Shown: piece after piece, positions 61,798 to 64,000 of the stretch | Position numbering within the stretch: the stretch's first letter is position 1 | Layout: every line of letters begins with the position of its first letter | Assembly (NCBI RefSeq): GCF_900105675.1 | Contig: NZ_LT629786.1 | Coordinates: 5,704,001-5,768,000 of the forward strand | DNA from: Pseudomonas synxantha | GTDB lineage: Bacteria > Pseudomonadota > Gammaproteobacteria > Pseudomonadales > Pseudomonadaceae | DNA length: 64,000 nucleotides | Direction: 5' to 3' | Notes under the pieces: generated by a model | Databases searched by the model: none | What the model saw: only the letters and a program-made list of their open reading frames with translations | Told to the model about the DNA's origin: nothing | Translations under genes and position numbers: made by a program

Positions 61798-62724
61798 TTA
61801 TTTCCGCTTTTCAAAACGATAGAACAGGTTTGGCTCACTGACCATGTACAGGTTGCCGCTCTCGTCCATGGTCACCCCTTCGGCGCGGGGGATGGTGTCT
61901 TTCAGGCCATTGAAGCCACCGAGCAAGGTCATGAAGCTGACTTGCTCGCCTTTCTCGTCCAGTTCCAGCAACAAATGGGAGTCGGCTGACAGTGCCAATA
62001 AGTGCCCGGTACGGGAATCGATTTCCAGCGCCGAGAGGTTGCGCATGTCCAGTTCGCTACTGGCCAGCTTGGCCTTGCTGCCAGCCAGCCGCTGGCTGCC
62101 ATCGCTTTTCCAGGTGAACAGCGCCGGCGGGCGCTCTTCGCCCAGTATGAGTTGCTGGTTGCGCCTGTCCCAGGTAATGGCCTCAAAGGCCTTGTTCTGG
62201 TCTGCGGATGGGCCAAGGTCATAACTGGGGAAGTCAGCCTTGTTCAACGCGGTGGTAGCGGCGTCGACCCTGACAATGGTCAGGCTGTGCTGACGCTCAT
62301 CGACCACCGCCATCAGGCCGTTTTCCATCACCGTCAGGCCTTCCGGGTTGTTCCAGCCATTGAGCGGCATCTTGCGCAACACATCGCCTTGCAGGCTCAG
62401 TTCGACCAGGAACGGGTTCTTGCCCATGACGGAAAACAAGGTTTTGGTCTGGGGGTTGTAGGACAGGTCCGAAGCCTCATCCTTCTCCATACCGGGCAGC
62501 AACTTGGCATCGATGACCGCGTGATAATCCGGGAGCCATACGCTCTCCTGGCGTTCGGCCGGGCTCTCAAAGCGCTCCAGCACCCACAACACACCGCGAT
62601 CGTCCCAATGCATGGCCCAGGCAACCCCATACAGAATCGCACCGGCCAAAAACACCCAGGAATACCAACGCATGGACAAGCGGGAGCGAAGCGAGGGTTT
62701 TGAAGTGGGCAGAGGCACGGCCAT
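61798..62724 (-). CDS. SdiA-regulated-domain protein, paralogue 2
   Basis: A 308-residue paralogue of the neighbouring gene with the same plan: membrane anchor (WYSWVFLAGAILYGVAWAM), YNPQTKTLFSVMGKNPFLVELSLQGDVLRKMPL, and the nearly identical end AEGVTMDESGNLYMVSEPNLFYRFEKRK. The ATG at 62724 (GGAAAAG upstream) is preferred; the frame stays open to a TTG at 62772. The two look like a tandem duplication that has diverged. The 131 bases up to the preceding REPIN presumably hold the promoter. Confidence 0.83.
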   Translation of the reverse strand: MAVPLPTSKPSLRSRLSMRWYSWVFLAGAILYGVAWAMHWDDRGVLWVLERFESPAERQESVWLPDYHAVIDAKLLPGMEKDEASDLSYNPQTKTLFSVMGKNPFLVELSLQGDVLRKMPLNGWNNPEGLTVMENGLMAVVDERQHSLTIVRVDAATTALNKADFPSYDLGPSADQNKAFEAITWDRRNQQLILGEERPPALFTWKSDGSQRLAGSKAKLASSELDMRNLSALEIDSRTGHLLALSADSHLLLELDEKGEQVSFMTLLGGFNGLKDTIPRAEGVTMDESGNLYMVSEPNLFYRFEKRK

Positions 62725-62855
62725 TGAGCGCTTTTCCGGAAAGTCAGCTGTAGGGGATAGCACAGGATTCAAAGGCCCGCGCGCAAGTGGCTGGAATTAT
62801 CCGGATGGTGTGTGAAAAAAATGCAAAAGCCCATACTTGGGATATACACAAAACC

Positions 62856-62978
62856 AATGTGGGAGGGGCGGTGCGACGATTCGACTTGCTCCCGATAGCA
62901 GTGTGTCAGTCAGAATATCTGCTACTGATACACCGCAATCGGGAGCAAGTCGAATCGTCGCACCGCCCCTCCCACATT
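62856..62978. repeat. Long-arm REPIN variant with perfect 41-bp inverted repeats
   Basis: Positions 62856-62896 and 62938-62978 are perfect inverted complements. Each arm has the usual AATGTGGGAGGGG and CTTGCTCCCGAT parts but is lengthened by about 16 bases (GCGGTGCGACGATTCGA) in the middle. The extra segment occurs in both arms as exact complements. It lies between the FAH gene and an SdiA-regulated-domain gene, both on the minus strand. Confidence 0.93.
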
Positions 62979-63001
62979 TTTCACCGCATTTCTTCAGGCA
63001 G

Positions 63002-63667
63002 TCAGCGAACGAAGCTTTCGAAACGGTTCACACCCGCCAGCTCCAATACCAGTTCATCGCCGACGTTCAACGGGCCAACGCCAGCCGGGGTGCCGGTCAG
63101 GATCACGTCACCCGCCTGCAGGGAGAAGCACCCAGCCATATGCTGGATCATCGGCACAATCGGGTTGAGCATCTGCGCGCTGTTGCCGTCCTGGCGTACT
63201 TCACCGTTGATGCTCAGGCGAATGCCGATATCGGTCATATCCTCAAAGGTACTGCTGACCACGAAAGGTGCAATCACCGCCGCGCCATCGAAGGACTTGG
63301 CGATTTCCCACGGCAGGCCCTTGGCTTTGAGCTCAGCCTGCTTGTCGCGCAAGGTCAGGTCCAGGGCCGGGGCGAAACCGGAGATGGCGTCCAGTACTTC
63401 TTCACGGCTCGGCTTGGTCGACAATGGTTTACCGATCAACACGGCGATTTCCGCTTCGTAATGCACCGAACCGCGCTCGGTTGGAATGCTGAAACCGCCT
63501 TCCAGCGGTACCACGCAACTGCCCGGCTTGATGAACAGCAGGGGTTCGGTCGGCACCGGGTTGTCCAGTTCCTTGGCGTGTTCGGCGTAATTGCGCCCAA
63601 TGCAGACCACTTTACCCACGGGAAAGTGGATATTGGTGCCGTCGACATACTTGTGCTGATAGCTCAT
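63002..63667 (-). CDS. Fumarylacetoacetate hydrolase family protein
   Basis: A 221-residue metal-dependent enzyme of the FAH fold (FAHD1-like acylpyruvase or 2-hydroxyhepta-2,4-dienedioate isomerase class). KVVCIGRNYAEHAKELDNP is the N-terminal motif, the metal glutamates lie in VHYEAEIAVLIGKPL, and GDVILTGTPAGVGPLNVGDEL ends the active site. The start at 63667 has GAGGAG; a longer frame to 63682 does not. It directly follows the flavoprotein gene, 22 bases apart, suggesting joint work on 2-hydroxy or 2-oxo acids. Confidence 0.88.
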   Translation of the reverse strand: MSYQHKYVDGTNIHFPVGKVVCIGRNYAEHAKELDNPVPTEPLLFIKPGSCVVPLEGGFSIPTERGSVHYEAEIAVLIGKPLSTKPSREEVLDAISGFAPALDLTLRDKQAELKAKGLPWEIAKSFDGAAVIAPFVVSSTFEDMTDIGIRLSINGEVRQDGNSAQMLNPIVPMIQHMAGCFSLQAGDVILTGTPAGVGPLNVGDELVLELAGVNRFESFVR

Positions 63668-63689
63668 GGAACGACTCCTCAAGGTGCGG

Positions 63690-64000
63690 TTAAACAGCGA
63701 AGATCTTGCCGGGGTTCATGATCCCGTTCGGGTCGAACACGGCTTTCACCGCCTTCATGTATTCGATTTCAACCGGCGAGCGGCTGTAGGTCAGGTAATC
63801 GCGCTTGGTCATGCCCACCCCGTGTTCGGCGGAGATCGAGCCGTTGTACTTCTCGACGGTTTCGAACACCCACTTGTTCACAGTGGCGCACTTGGCGAAG
63901 AACTCATCCTTGCTCAGGTTTTCCGGCTTGAGGATGTTCAAGTGCAGGTTACCGTCGCCGATATGGCCAAACCAGACGATTTCGAAGTCCGGGTAGTGTT
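63690..64000 (-). CDS. FAD-binding oxidoreductase, C-terminal end (2-hydroxyglutarate dehydrogenase-like)
   Basis: Only the last about 103 codons are in the window; the gene runs off the right edge. HYPDFEIVWFGHIGDGNLHLN contains the FAD-oxidase C-domain motif, and SISAEHGVGMTKRDYLTYSRSPVEIEYMKAVKAVFDPNGIMNPGKIF is the typical terminus of D-2-hydroxyglutarate/D-lactate dehydrogenases. In pseudomonads such a gene sits near serA, where it removes 2-hydroxyglutarate made by SerA; serA would lie outside this window. The exact substrate cannot be decided here. Confidence 0.85.
   Translation of the reverse strand, partial: HYPDFEIVWFGHIGDGNLHLNILKPENLSKDEFFAKCATVNKWVFETVEKYNGSISAEHGVGMTKRDYLTYSRSPVEIEYMKAVKAVFDPNGIMNPGKIFAV

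Overview
The window looks like chromosome of a Pseudomonas species of the fluorescens group. Evidence: the G+C-rich Pseudomonas-type core genes (rpoH-ftsX-ftsE-ftsY, coaD-ferredoxin-mutM, ptsP-rppH, ilvA-rpiA, an AaaA-type autotransporter aminopeptidase, phosphorylcholine phosphatase) and 14 copies of the GTGGGAGGGGGCTTGC-type REP doublets (REPINs) known from fluorescent pseudomonads. Assignments come from reading the protein sequences; no database search was possible.

Layout. 1-8.3 kb: end of hemW, a DUF3392 protein, trmB, thiG, thiS, a DUF423 protein, mtgA, then the heat-shock sigma gene rpoH (with an AlgU/sigma-E-like promoter) and the ftsX-ftsE-ftsY set. 8.5-13.1 kb: a catalytic and a non-catalytic M16 peptidase, rsmD and a YheT-type hydrolase. 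13.2-18.6 kb: a sulfurtransferase, then a TetR regulator divergent from a coniferyl-aldehyde-dehydrogenase-like gene, a Tat-leader lipoprotein and a GMC oxidoreductase, which look like a regulated alcohol/aldehyde oxidation unit. 18.7-26.1 kb: coaD, a YfhL-type ferredoxin, mutM, an HDOD protein, rlmI, a Bcr/CflA-like exporter and ilvD. 26.3-33.8 kb: an iron-starvation unit (TonB-dependent receptor, FecR, FecI), pchP, a cystine symporter and folA.

33.9-40 kb is the most unusual part. A DUF2868 membrane protein and a DUF3482 GTPase form a translationally coupled pair. The last codons of the GTPase are replaced by an IS5-family element (36633-37800) flanked by a CTAA duplication. Next to it lie four tandem, lower-G+C paralogues with EF-hand/dockerin-like calcium loops, of which one is a 50-residue internally deleted copy. 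I do not recognise this family, and it is the best candidate here for something undescribed.

40-46.3 kb: an aminophosphonate-type cluster (FAD oxidoreductase, binding protein, fused permease, ATPase, LysR regulator) without a visible C-P bond cleaving enzyme. 46.3-49.1 kb: divergent cadA/cadR with a MerR-type operator. 49.2-64 kb: thyA, lgt, an NRDE protein, ptsP, rppH, a HAD phosphatase, a DUF2269 protein, ilvA, rpiA, aaaA, two SdiA-regulated-domain paralogues, an FAH-family hydrolase and the end of a 2-hydroxyglutarate-dehydrogenase-like flavoprotein.

REP doublets sit in nine of the eleven convergent gene junctions and never between divergent genes. No tRNA, rRNA, CRISPR array or prophage was seen.
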